From positions 1-22,993 of the forward strand of contig JAQUBU010000006.1 of assembly GCA_028686565.1 (NCBI GenBank): a stretch of DNA of 22,993 bases. The letters are read 5' to 3'. This DNA is from Syntrophomonadaceae bacterium. GTDB taxonomy: Bacteria; Bacillota; Syntrophomonadia; Syntrophomonadales; Syntrophomonadaceae. Position numbers and translations under genes: made by a program. Shown here one piece after another: positions 15,618 to 22,993 of the stretch; the first letter of the stretch is position 1, and each line of letters opens with the position of its first letter. Below the pieces are notes generated by a model. The model saw only the letters and a program-made list of their open reading frames with translations, ran no database searches and had not been told where the DNA came from.

Positions 15618-16204
15618 CTGGCATAACCCCCCAACAAATCTATACCCTGCCTTTTTAAAGCTTTATATAGCCTGCTTACGGGCAAACCAACAACATTAAA
15701 ATAACAGCCATCAATTTTATCTATAAATACTGAAGCCAAACCTTGTATACCGTAAGCCCCTGCCTTGTCCGCAGCTTCTCCAGTTGCAATATAAGCGAGT
15801 ATTTCACCGGGTGAAATATATCTGAAATATACGGTGGTCAGCTCACTTTCAACAGCGATATCTTGCTTTTTTATATCAATTAAACATAAAGCAGTTATCA
15901 CTTGATGGGAATTGCCGCTGAGAATGGATAATTTCTTAAAAGCATCCTCATTATCGCAAGGCTTGCCCATGATTTCCCCACCACAACATACTACCGTATC
16001 AGCAGCAATAACCAAACCATCGCTTAATTTCCGGGCTACGGAAACAGCTTTTTGCCGAGCTATTCTTTCTGCTCCTTGCTGCGCTTTTTCACCAGGATAA
16101 AAAAACTCGTCAGTGTCAGCAGGTATAGAAATAAAATCAAGACCCAGCATGTCCAGTAGGTTTCTGCGTCTTGGTGACTGAGATGCTAAAATAATTGGTT
16201 TCAC
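15614..16204 (-). CDS. maf: Maf-type nucleoside triphosphate pyrophosphatase
   Basis: The product is 196 residues. The substrate loop ASQSPRRRNLL (7-17) and AADTVV (67-72) with its catalytic aspartate are typical of Maf. The family hydrolyses dTTP, UTP and modified pyrimidine nucleotides, and overexpression in Bacillus inhibits septation. I chose GTG at 16204, with GAGGA 6 nt upstream, giving the normal MKPIILASQSPRR N-terminus. A TTG at 16219 in the same frame would include the ribosome binding site. Confidence 0.94.
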   Translation of the reverse strand: MKPIILASQSPRRRNLLDMLGLDFISIPADTDEFFYPGEKAQQGAERIARQKAVSVARKLSDGLVIAADTVVCCGGEIMGKPCDNEDAFKKLSILSGNSHQVITALCLIDIKKQDIAVESELTTVYFRYISPGEILAYIATGEAADKAGAYGIQGLASVFIDKIDGCYFNVVGLPVSRLYKALKRQGIDLLGGYAR

Positions 16205-16220
16205 TATTAATCCTCGCAAT

Positions 16221-16490
16221 TTACCAGCGCCGGTATACTATATATGCTAATACAAATCCCAAAAGGGTGAACAGGTTAACGTGAAGCATGAAACCGAAGC
16301 TTAATGTAAACACCCTAAGGTTTAAGGAAAATGACGGCAGACCTATACTTTGAGTCTTACCTATAGATGCCAGACCAGGCCAAACACTTAACAGGGCATC
16401 TCCTATCCATCCACCAATAATTCCTCCCAAGACCAGCAGGATCAACAAAATTTGCCAGGTAGGATATGAGCGCGACCGATTTGCCACCAT
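16221..16490 (-). CDS. Small membrane protein, DUF4321-like
   Basis: The product is 89 residues with two hydrophobic segments (about 13-35 and 64-86). The first contains a GG-rich stretch, LGGIIGGWIGDALL. The size, the topology and the place directly before maf match DUF4321 proteins of Clostridia. Its function is unknown to me. A link to wall growth is only suggested by the operon. The Shine-Dalgarno GGAGG is 4 nt before the ATG at 16490 and 7 nt before an overlapping GTG at 16487, so either start is possible. A weak promoter (TTGTTT, 17 bp, TAAACT) lies in the 184-bp gap upstream. Confidence 0.75.
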   Translation of the reverse strand: MVANRSRSYPTWQILLILLVLGGIIGGWIGDALLSVWPGLASIGKTQSIGLPSFSLNLRVFTLSFGFMLHVNLFTLLGFVLAYIVYRRW

Positions 16491-16574
16491 TTCACCTCCA
16501 AATGTGCAGATGTTTTTTAAAGTTTAGCATTAGTAATTGGCAAAAACAAGCTGCCTCCAGCATGAGCATTAATA

Positions 16575-16613
16575 GAATTAAAATCCACACTGTAGGCATA
16601 TCACAGTATGGAT
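16575..16613 (-). terminator. Possible terminator between rex and the DUF4321 gene
   Basis: On the minus strand, ATCCATACTGT (16613-16603) pairs with ACAGTGTGGAT (16593-16583) over 11 bp with one G-U pair and a 9-nt loop. It is followed by TTTAATTC. It would end the rex transcript. The T-run is broken, so confidence is moderate. Confidence 0.5.
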
Positions 16614-16674
16614 TAATAGTTTTATATGTATTTTTCTTAAACTAGCGCAATCAGTTAAACAGAAGTTTAAAAAT

Positions 16675-17304
16675 TTAACGATTAAATGCCAAATAGAAAC
16701 TTAAAACTTCAAGGTTTACCGAAAGATCAACATTACGTAAAATAACCTCATTCGGTACTTTTAAAACTCGGGGCGAGAAATTTAAAATTGCTTTAACTCC
16801 CGAATTCACCAGTTGGTCAGTTACCTCCTGAGCAGCTACCGCCGGTACAGTTATAACCCCCAGAGTAATATTTTGTTCTCTTACTCTGGAATCTAAAACA
16901 TCCATACCTTCAATTTTGACTCCTTCCAATTCCGTTCCGATAATTTTTTTATCAACATCCAGAATGGCACTTATTGTAAAACCCCGATCCATAAAACCTT
17001 GATACAAAGCAAAGGCAGAACCTAAGTTACCGGCCCCTATTATAATTATGTTCCATCTGCGGTCCAGACCAAGTATTTTCATTAAATAACCATATAGTTC
17101 TTCAACCTTATACCCGACTCCACGTGTACCGAACTCTCCAAAGTAAGCAAGGTCTTTTCTCACTTGTGCTGAACTTACACCTACACCGATAGCTATTTCA
17201 CCGGATGATACGGTCTCTTTATCATCATCCATCAACTGCTTTAGATATCGGGAGTAGATTGACAGCCTCATTACAGTTGCTTCTGGTATTTTGTAGACCT
17301 TCAA
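16675..17304 (-). CDS. rex: Redox-sensing transcriptional repressor Rex
   Basis: The product is 209 residues. An N-terminal winged helix (about 1-80, with SSAQVRKDLAYFGEFG as recognition region) is followed by a Rossmann fold with GAGNLG at 90-95, which binds NAD(H). Rex leaves its operators when NADH rises, and so derepresses fermentation and hydrogen or electron-disposal genes. The start is TTG at 17304 with GGGGG 8 nt upstream. I found no consensus Rex operator (TTGTGAA dyad) in this window, so its targets lie elsewhere. Confidence 0.96.
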   Translation of the reverse strand: MKVYKIPEATVMRLSIYSRYLKQLMDDDKETVSSGEIAIGVGVSSAQVRKDLAYFGEFGTRGVGYKVEELYGYLMKILGLDRRWNIIIIGAGNLGSAFALYQGFMDRGFTISAILDVDKKIIGTELEGVKIEGMDVLDSRVREQNITLGVITVPAVAAQEVTDQLVNSGVKAILNFSPRVLKVPNEVILRNVDLSVNLEVLSFYLAFNR

Positions 17305-17390
17305 GCGTCCTGCCCCCTTATAAAAGTATTTGAATTGGCAATAATAAAATTAAGCGTAATTTTCTTGACTAATAATTGCTTCATAACTAT

Positions 17391-17420
17391 ATTATAGGAA
17401 TAAGCTAAGCAAATTGTAAA
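17391..17420 (-). promoter_or_regulatory. Likely rex promoter, overlapping the pit 3' end
   Basis: TTTACA (-35, 17420-17415, 5 of 6 consensus) and a perfect TATAAT (-10, 17396-17391) are 18 bp apart on the minus strand. The start near 17384 would give a leader of about 80 nt before the TTG of rex. Confidence 0.5.
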
Positions 17421-18381
17421 TAAGGATAGCTGCCAGCGCTGCCGAAGGAATAGTTATCAACCAGGCTATTAGAATCTGCCGTGCTATATTCCAGCGAACT
17501 CCCCTCATTCGCTTTGCAGCTCCTACACCCATAATTGATGAAGAAACTACATGAGTAGTGCTTACCGGAGCACCTAACAGGCTGGCTGCGTAAATAACCA
17601 GGGAAGAAGTAAAGTCAGCAGCAAAACCATTTATAGGTTCGATGCGAAATATCTTCCCTCCCATGGTCCTAATTATTCTCCAGCCGCCAATAGCTGTACC
17701 AGCCGCCATTGCCAGAGCACAAGATACTATTACCCAAAAAGGCACTTGAAATTCACTTAGTAATCCTCCGCCTACCAGCATTATGGTAATGATGCCCATA
17801 GACTTTTGGGCATCATTGGAACCATGCGCAAAAGAAGCCATGCTCGCTGATAAAACCTGCAGTTTCCGGAAATTGTTATTAATCTTTGCCGGAGATGCCT
17901 TCCGAAATATCCAAAACAACAAAGTCATAACTACGCTTCCTGCCACCAGGCCAACTATCGGGGCTAGAATTAAACCAGTAAGAATTTTAAAAAAACCGTT
18001 CCAAATAACATGACTTATGCCAAATTCAGCAATAACCCCCCCGATCAAACCTCCAATCAATGCATGGGACGAACTGCTGGGAATGCCATAATACCAGGTA
18101 AATAAATTCCAAAATATGGCTCCTATAAGAGCAGTTATCAAGACCAAAGCAGTTACATTTTCAGGTGCTACAATGCTTTTTCCGATGGTTGTAGCTACTG
18201 CTGTTCCGCTAAGCGCTCCTATGAAATTCAAACTGGCGGCAATCATTATGGCTGCTCGGGGTGAAAGAGCTTTGGTGGAGACTGATGTGGCAATGGCATT
18301 GGCAGTATCGTGGAAACCATTGATAAAATCGAAAGATAAGGCCAGGAAAACGATGAAAAGAATGATTGTCAGGCTAAACAT
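17392..18381 (-). CDS. pit: PiT-family inorganic phosphate transporter
   Basis: The product is 329 residues with about ten membrane segments. The family signature appears in both inverted halves: DFINGFHDTANAIATSVST (18-36) and PVSTTHVVSSSIMGVGAAKR near 275. Such carriers move metal-phosphate with protons or sodium. It overlaps the DUF47 gene by 8 nt and has only a weak ribosome binding site (GGTGA), so it is probably coupled to that gene. The PhoP-like operator upstream of the pair fits phosphate control. A sulfate permease of the same family is the alternative. Confidence 0.93.
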   Translation of the reverse strand: MFSLTIILFIVFLALSFDFINGFHDTANAIATSVSTKALSPRAAIMIAASLNFIGALSGTAVATTIGKSIVAPENVTALVLITALIGAIFWNLFTWYYGIPSSSSHALIGGLIGGVIAEFGISHVIWNGFFKILTGLILAPIVGLVAGSVVMTLLFWIFRKASPAKINNNFRKLQVLSASMASFAHGSNDAQKSMGIITIMLVGGGLLSEFQVPFWVIVSCALAMAAGTAIGGWRIIRTMGGKIFRIEPINGFAADFTSSLVIYAASLLGAPVSTTHVVSSSIMGVGAAKRMRGVRWNIARQILIAWLITIPSAALAAILIYNLLSLFL

Positions 18382-19009
18382 ATTTCACCGTTATTCCTTT
18401 GATTATATTGCTGACATTTTCGCAATAATCCAGGGTTGTTTCTAAATGTTCGTAGATCTCTTTCCATTTAATGATCTCGATTACATTCTCCCTATCTTCA
18501 AAAAGAAGGGCTATCCCTGTTCTATAAAGATAATCCCCCTCATTTTCATAGGCACGGATTTTATCACAAGAAATAACGAGTCCATTGTGATTACTTTTAA
18601 CCTCAGGAAGCTTGCGGACTGCATCTTTAATTTCCCGAGCAGCCAATGCAATGACATTAATTAATTTGATTACATATTTAGGCTCCTTAGGAGGCTCTGC
18701 CTTGTACATAACGAATTTTTCCATGGAACCCTGGATATGATCCATAATATTATTCAGCTCACGAGCCAACAGCAAAATGTCTTCACGATCAAAAGGTGCT
18801 ATGAAGGAGCTATTTATTTCTTTCATAACCTGAGATAAAATCTGGTCGCCTTTTTCCTCCATTTCAGTTAACAATTCCAATTTATGTTCGGCCTTGGCGG
18901 CCGTGCGGGAGAAATCCTGCAATATATCGGCAGCTTCACAAAGGGCATCTGCCAGTTCTTCGAAAAATACAAAAAATTTATCCTCCCGTGGCTTTATTTT
19001 AAAAACCAC
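18374..19009 (-). CDS. DUF47/PhoU-like regulator of Pit transport
   Basis: The product is 211 residues, almost wholly helical. The PhoU-like family marks are EEKGDQIL near residue 51, the segment SSFIAPFDREDILLLARELN, and a second acidic ENEGDYLYR near 155, which together probably bind metal. Such proteins are nearly always encoded next to pit and are thought to modulate the carrier. The start is GTG at 19009 with GGAGG 7 nt upstream. Confidence 0.92.
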   Translation of the reverse strand: MVFKIKPREDKFFVFFEELADALCEAADILQDFSRTAAKAEHKLELLTEMEEKGDQILSQVMKEINSSFIAPFDREDILLLARELNNIMDHIQGSMEKFVMYKAEPPKEPKYVIKLINVIALAAREIKDAVRKLPEVKSNHNGLVISCDKIRAYENEGDYLYRTGIALLFEDRENVIEIIKWKEIYEHLETTLDYCENVSNIIKGITVKYV

Positions 19010-19038
19010 TCTAATACCTCCTCAAAATTCCGCACTTT

Positions 19039-19067
19039 GCCTTTATTTTATTATAGCAAATAAAGGC
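19039..19067. repeat. 10-bp inverted repeat surrounding the -10 box
   Basis: GCCTTTATTT at 19039-19048 and its exact complement at 19058-19067 flank a 9-nt centre that contains most of the TATAAT. There is no T-run on the minus strand after it, so it does not look like a folC terminator. It could be a repressor site or a 5' RNA stem. Confidence 0.5.
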
Positions 19068-19116
19068 TTTAACCCTGTGTTAAGAATCTGTTAATAATAG
19101 CTTAACCCCTGGTTAA
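19050..19116 (-). promoter_or_regulatory. Promoter with five-repeat PhoP-box array upstream of DUF47-pit
   Basis: On the minus strand, TTAA-type hexamers start at 19116 (TTAACC), 19105 (TTAAGC), 19094 (TTAACA), 19083 (TTAACA) and 19072 (TTAAAG), exactly 11 bp apart. A perfect TATAAT lies at 19055-19050 and no sigma-A -35 is present. Bacillus PhoP binds TT(A/C)ACA direct repeats with the same 11-bp period in place of a good -35. The first two repeats lie in the end of folC. This predicts activation of the operon under phosphate limitation. Confidence 0.7.
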
Positions 19117-20340
19117 ATAACTGCGAGCTTGATCAAGCACATAAAAAGATCCGGTAACCAGAAGATAACTGTCTTCTCGCGTCAAACTGATTCCTAATTC
19201 AACTGCTTTATCTATCCTTTCTTCCAAATATACTGGTATATCCGGGTATAGCTGCTGAACCATTCTTTCTAACCTTTGCCATTCCTGCCCCCTGGGACCT
19301 GAAGGCTTGGTAAACAAGAAAATTCCAGTACCTTGAGCCAGATAACCAAGTATATTTTGTGCATCCTTGTCATCCAATACACCACATAGTAATACTTTTT
19401 GCTTGCCGGGAAACAATTTTGCCAAAGATTCAGCCAGGGCTTCAGCAGCCTGAGGATTATGAGCAGCATCAAGAACCACCACCAGATGCTGGTGTTTTAT
19501 TATTTCCATTCTTCCGGGAACTTTTAGCCTTTGTAATGCCGTTCTGATTATTTCGCCATTCAGAGCAAAAAAGTTCTGTCCAAGGGCTATAAGTGTAGTT
19601 AACACTGTAGCCAGGTTTTTAAGCTGGTATTCACCCAGCAACGGAAAAAATACATCTTTTAACCTTAATCCGGGAATCTCGATGTCAAGCATTCTGCCAT
19701 TTATAGCCGGGCTGTTATTAGGAATAACTTTCACCATGGAACTGTAAAAAACCGGCGATTCCATTTGCGCTGCCTGCATTTCCAGGATCCGGCGGGGGTT
19801 ATCGTCCATAGATGCTATTACCGCAGGTATTTTATGTTTGATGATTCCTGCTTTATTTTGGGCGATCGCTTCCAGGGTAGAACCCAGATAGGCAGTATGG
19901 TCACAGGCAATACCGGTAATAACTGAAACCATTGGTATGACTACATTGGTTGAGTCATACAATCCTCCCATGCCTACTTCAAGAACAGCTATATCTACCT
20001 CTTCATCTTTAAAATACTGCAAAGCCAGAGCAGTTAGTATTTCAAACTCGGTGGGTCTGTTAAAGCCCTGGGCCAGCATAAGATCAATCTTTACACCCAA
20101 CATTTCCAGGTAACTTAGTAATACATCCCCCGGTATATCAGTACCATCAATGGCAAATCTTTCACAATAAGAATGGATGTGGGGCGAAATAAAACGCCCC
20201 ACTCGATAACCTGCCTGCCTGAGAAAAGATGCCATCATAAAGGAATTTGATCCTTTCCCATTGGTACCAGCTATATGAACACACTGCAAACCTTTTTCCG
20301 GATGATCCAGCTCGGCCAGCAGCCTCTCTATTTTTTCCAA
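19102..20340 (-). CDS. folC: Folylpolyglutamate/dihydrofolate synthase FolC
   Basis: At least 412 residues are encoded. The Mur-ligase-type P-loop is HIAGTNGKGS (22-31). GMGGLYDSTNV, CDHTAYLGSTLEAIAQNKAGIIK and the C-terminal LLVTGSFYVL complete the family pattern. The enzyme adds glutamates to folates, or makes dihydrofolate. The start given is TTG at 20340, the first canonical codon, but it has no spaced Shine-Dalgarno. Recognisable FolC sequence (GIQPGLEKIERLL) begins upstream of it. The open frame continues to about 20427 inside valS without ATG, GTG or TTG, so the true start is unresolved. Confidence 0.88.
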   Translation of the reverse strand: MEKIERLLAELDHPEKGLQCVHIAGTNGKGSNSFMMASFLRQAGYRVGRFISPHIHSYCERFAIDGTDIPGDVLLSYLEMLGVKIDLMLAQGFNRPTEFEILTALALQYFKDEEVDIAVLEVGMGGLYDSTNVVIPMVSVITGIACDHTAYLGSTLEAIAQNKAGIIKHKIPAVIASMDDNPRRILEMQAAQMESPVFYSSMVKVIPNNSPAINGRMLDIEIPGLRLKDVFFPLLGEYQLKNLATVLTTLIALGQNFFALNGEIIRTALQRLKVPGRMEIIKHQHLVVVLDAAHNPQAAEALAESLAKLFPGKQKVLLCGVLDDKDAQNILGYLAQGTGIFLFTKPSGPRGQEWQRLERMVQQLYPDIPVYLEERIDKAVELGISLTREDSYLLVTGSFYVLDQARSYLTRG

Positions 20341-20384
20341 TCCTGGTTGTATACCAGCACCGCTGATCAGATTAAGTTTTATTA

Positions 20385-22993
20385 TTATGAGTTCTTCAGT
20401 ATTTCCAGTCGTTGTCCAATACCCGCTTTCTTTAATCTAGCTTCCTCAGCCTTGGCATTTTCCTTATCAATTACTTCCTGAGGAGCCCGGGAAAGGAATT
20501 TTTCATTATTTAATTTAGCCAGAGCTTTTTCCAAATCACTTTCTGCATTTTTCATCTCTTTATGCAGTCTTTGTGTTTCTTTTTCTACATCTATTACTCC
20601 CTCCAGCGGAACATATATCTCAGCCAGCGGAGTAAGTGCCGAAACTGTTTGCTGAGGCTTGTTGTCCAGTACAGTAAGAAATTGCAGCTCAGCTACATTG
20701 GCCATTTGCGCAATATAGTTTTGATTTGCAACAATGATCTGCTCTTTTCGCTTATCATCCACCAGCATTATAGCCTTGATGGGAGAACCGGGGCTAACAT
20801 TAAATTCAGCCCTTATATTTCGTAATGCTCTAATAAGCTGCATAAGCTGCTGCATCTGCTCTACCGCTTCCGGCCAGAGTTTTTGCGAATCTTGCAAGGG
20901 CCAGCTATCGCACATGATAGTTTCACCATGGCCGGGCAGATATTGATAGATTTCTTCACTTATAAAAGGCATAAAAGGATGCAGCAGTTTCAGTATATCC
21001 ATCAGCACCGAACGTAAAACGTTTTGCACCAGCAGCCTGGCCTCAGGATTGTCGGAATTGAAAAGGCGCCGCTTAGCCAGTTCTATATACCAATCGCAAA
21101 ATTCATCCCAGATAAATTCGTACAGACCACGAGCTGCTTCACCGTAATCATATCTTTCCAATAAACGGGTAACCTCAGCGATGGTAGACTGTAAACGGGA
21201 CAATATCCAGCGATCAGCCAATTCAACTTCTGCATTATTCAACTCAATCGCTCTATAGCCTTCCATGTTCATCAGTACGAAACGCGAAGCATTCCAAATC
21301 TTATTGGCAAAGTTACGCGTATTCTCAACCTTATCCCAATTAAAGCGCACATCATTTCCTGGTGTTATACCGGTAATCAAAGAAAAACGCAAAGTATCAG
21401 CACCGTACTTTTCAATAACCTCAATGGGGTCAATCCCATTATCCAGGGATTTGCTCATTTTGCGTCCCTGTCCGTCAAGTACCAGACCATGTATGTTAAC
21501 ATCAGCGAAAGGTACCTGTCCAGTTTGTTCGATACCGGAAAAAATCATGCGGGCCACCCAGAAGAATATAATATCACGCCCGGTTACAAGAACACTGGTT
21601 GGATAAAAATAATCCAGTTCTTTGGTCTTTTCCGGCCAACCCAAAGTTGAAAACGGCCACAATGCACTGCTGAACCAAGTATCCAAGACATCTTCATCTT
21701 GCTTCAGATCACTGGACTGGCACTTAATACATTGGGCGGGATCTTCTTTAGTGCAGATGATTTCCCCGCATTCCTGACAATACCATACCGGTATACGATG
21801 CCCCCACCATAATTGCCGGGATATGCACCAATCTCTTATATTTTCCATCCAACTGATATAAATCCGGGTGAAACGCTCTGGTACAAATTTTATCTCGCCA
21901 CCTAAAACCTTTGCAATAGCCGGTTCGGCCAACGGTTTCATTTTAACAAACCATTGTTTGGAAACCAGCGGCTCGATAACCGTGTCACAGCGCTGGCAAT
22001 GTCCAACTGCATGGTTATGATCTTCAACCTTAAGCAGCAAGCCCTGTGCTTCAAGGTCCTTAATAACCTGCTGGCGGCAGGCTTTACGGTCCAAGCCCTG
22101 ATAGGAACCGGCATTTTCATTCATCACAGCATGACTGTCCATAATGATAATTTGTTCCAGGTTGTTCCGTAAACCCATGTCAAAATCGTTGGGATCATGG
22201 GCCGGAGTAACTTTTACAGCTCCCGTGCCAAACTCCCGGTCAACATAACTGTCAGCAAATATGGGAATCAGACGGTTCATTAACGGCAAGAGGACTTTTT
22301 TACCCACCAGATGGCTGTATCTTTCATCCTCAGGATTTACCGCTACCCCGGTGTCACCCAGCATGGTTTCCGGCCGGGTGGTAGCTACCACCATATATTC
22401 TTCGGAATCCGCAATAGGATATTTAATATGCCAGAGATTTCCTTCACTTTCCTCATGTTCCACTTCAATATCAGAGATAGCCGTATTGCACCGCGGGCAC
22501 CAGTTGACTATGTAATCTCCCTGGTATATCAGCCCTTTCTCATAGAGGTTCACAAACACTTCCCGCACCGCCTTGGAACAGCCTTCATCCATGGTAAACC
22601 GCTCCCGGCTCCAATCACAGGAAGAGCCCATTAAACTTAACTGATTGGTTATACGGCTGCCATAAAGCTTTTTCCATTCCCAGACCAGCTCCAGGAATTT
22701 CTCCCGTCCCAAGTCATTTTTACTTATGCCCTCTTGCGCCAAATTCTCTTCCACCCGTGCCTGGGTAGCAATACCGGCATGATCTGTACCCGGCAGCCAT
22801 AGTACATTGTAACCTTGCATCCTGCGCCAGCGAGTTAGTATATCCTGGGGGGTCATATCCATGGCATGGCCCAAATGCAGTGAACCTGTTACATTTGGAG
22901 GAGGCATTACAATTAAAAATGGTTTTTTCCCATAGTCATCACTGGGGGCAAAGTAATTATTGCTTTTCCAGAATTCATACCATTTACTTTCTA
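20385..22993 (-). CDS. valS: Valyl-tRNA synthetase (5' end beyond the window)
   Basis: The last 868 residues are visible. The first of these read SKWYEFWKSNNYFAPSDDYG, typical of the region just before the catalytic core, so only about 15-20 residues are missing. HLGH (class I HIGH motif) lies shortly after PPPNVTGS, and KMSKS lies in DGQGRKMSKSLDNG at visible residue about 511. The editing domain contains TTRPET and GTGAVKVTPAHDPNDF. Cysteine pairs (CQRC and CQEC...CIKC) suggest zinc binding. The C-terminal coiled coil typical of ValRS runs over the last 70 residues. The ATG at 22907 is internal and is not the start. A T-box leader would lie outside the window. Confidence 0.97.
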   Translation of the reverse strand, partial: ESKWYEFWKSNNYFAPSDDYGKKPFLIVMPPPNVTGSLHLGHAMDMTPQDILTRWRRMQGYNVLWLPGTDHAGIATQARVEENLAQEGISKNDLGREKFLELVWEWKKLYGSRITNQLSLMGSSCDWSRERFTMDEGCSKAVREVFVNLYEKGLIYQGDYIVNWCPRCNTAISDIEVEHEESEGNLWHIKYPIADSEEYMVVATTRPETMLGDTGVAVNPEDERYSHLVGKKVLLPLMNRLIPIFADSYVDREFGTGAVKVTPAHDPNDFDMGLRNNLEQIIIMDSHAVMNENAGSYQGLDRKACRQQVIKDLEAQGLLLKVEDHNHAVGHCQRCDTVIEPLVSKQWFVKMKPLAEPAIAKVLGGEIKFVPERFTRIYISWMENIRDWCISRQLWWGHRIPVWYCQECGEIICTKEDPAQCIKCQSSDLKQDEDVLDTWFSSALWPFSTLGWPEKTKELDYFYPTSVLVTGRDIIFFWVARMIFSGIEQTGQVPFADVNIHGLVLDGQGRKMSKSLDNGIDPIEVIEKYGADTLRFSLITGITPGNDVRFNWDKVENTRNFANKIWNASRFVLMNMEGYRAIELNNAEVELADRWILSRLQSTIAEVTRLLERYDYGEAARGLYEFIWDEFCDWYIELAKRRLFNSDNPEARLLVQNVLRSVLMDILKLLHPFMPFISEEIYQYLPGHGETIMCDSWPLQDSQKLWPEAVEQMQQLMQLIRALRNIRAEFNVSPGSPIKAIMLVDDKRKEQIIVANQNYIAQMANVAELQFLTVLDNKPQQTVSALTPLAEIYVPLEGVIDVEKETQRLHKEMKNAESDLEKALAKLNNEKFLSRAPQEVIDKENAKAEEARLKKAGIGQRLEILKNS

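Noticed and set aside
16655..16670. TTAAAC-AGAA-GTTTAA dyad as a Rex operator
   Set aside because: It lies just downstream of the rex stop, lacks the TTGTGAA/TTCACAA core, and has no promoter beside it.

Overview
This is a low-GC window in which all 22 recognisable genes lie on the minus strand. It reads as a chromosomal segment of a spore-forming, anaerobic Firmicute of the Clostridia. The evidence is the spoIVFA-spoIVFB pair, a redox-sensing Rex regulator, a complete MinCDE system, strong GGAGG-type ribosome binding sites and heavy use of GTG and TTG starts. A tungstate importer next to these genes would suit a Syntrophomonas-like syntroph that uses tungsten-dependent formate dehydrogenase, but that placement is inference only.

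Layout, in transcription order (from high to low coordinates). Translation block: valS (5' end outside the window) and folC. Phosphate block: a DUF47/PhoU-like protein and a PiT transporter, overlapping by 8 nt, behind a consensus -10 box and five TTAA-type repeats spaced exactly 11 bp, which looks like a PhoP operator. Then the redox regulator rex, with its own likely promoter. Next comes a cell-shape operon: DUF4321 membrane protein, maf, radC, mreB, mreC, mreD and mrdA (PBP2), ending at a strong intrinsic terminator. The division-site operon minC-minD-minE follows, then rodA, which has a terminator-like hairpin and a separate promoter in front of it. After rodA lies a tungstate ABC transporter operon (tupB permease, tupC ATPase, tupA binding protein), preceded by a structured leader that ends in an intrinsic terminator and may be a molybdenum/tungsten-cofactor riboswitch. 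Last are spoIVFA, spoIVFB and a TIGR03960-type radical SAM protein.

How it fits together: MreBCD, PBP2 and RodA form the elongasome and MinCDE places the septum. SpoIVFA/FB act in forespore-to-mother-cell signalling. In many Firmicutes the order mre-mrdA-min-rodA-spoIVFAB-TIGR03960 is conserved. The tup operon interrupts that order and is bracketed by diverged inverted copies of a short repeat, so it was probably inserted. The two stretches over 300 bp without genes (3592-4134 and 6810-7244) hold these repeats, the tup terminator and the tup leader. A third stretch (1877-2155) holds a small MITE-like element with GC-rich internal repeats.

The most noteworthy points are the PhoP-box array, the tup leader with its terminator, the inverted repeats around tup, a TupA protein fused to a copper-amine-oxidase-like stalk domain, a folC gene without a good canonical start, and a charged insertion in PBP2. 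I found no wholly new multi-gene system.
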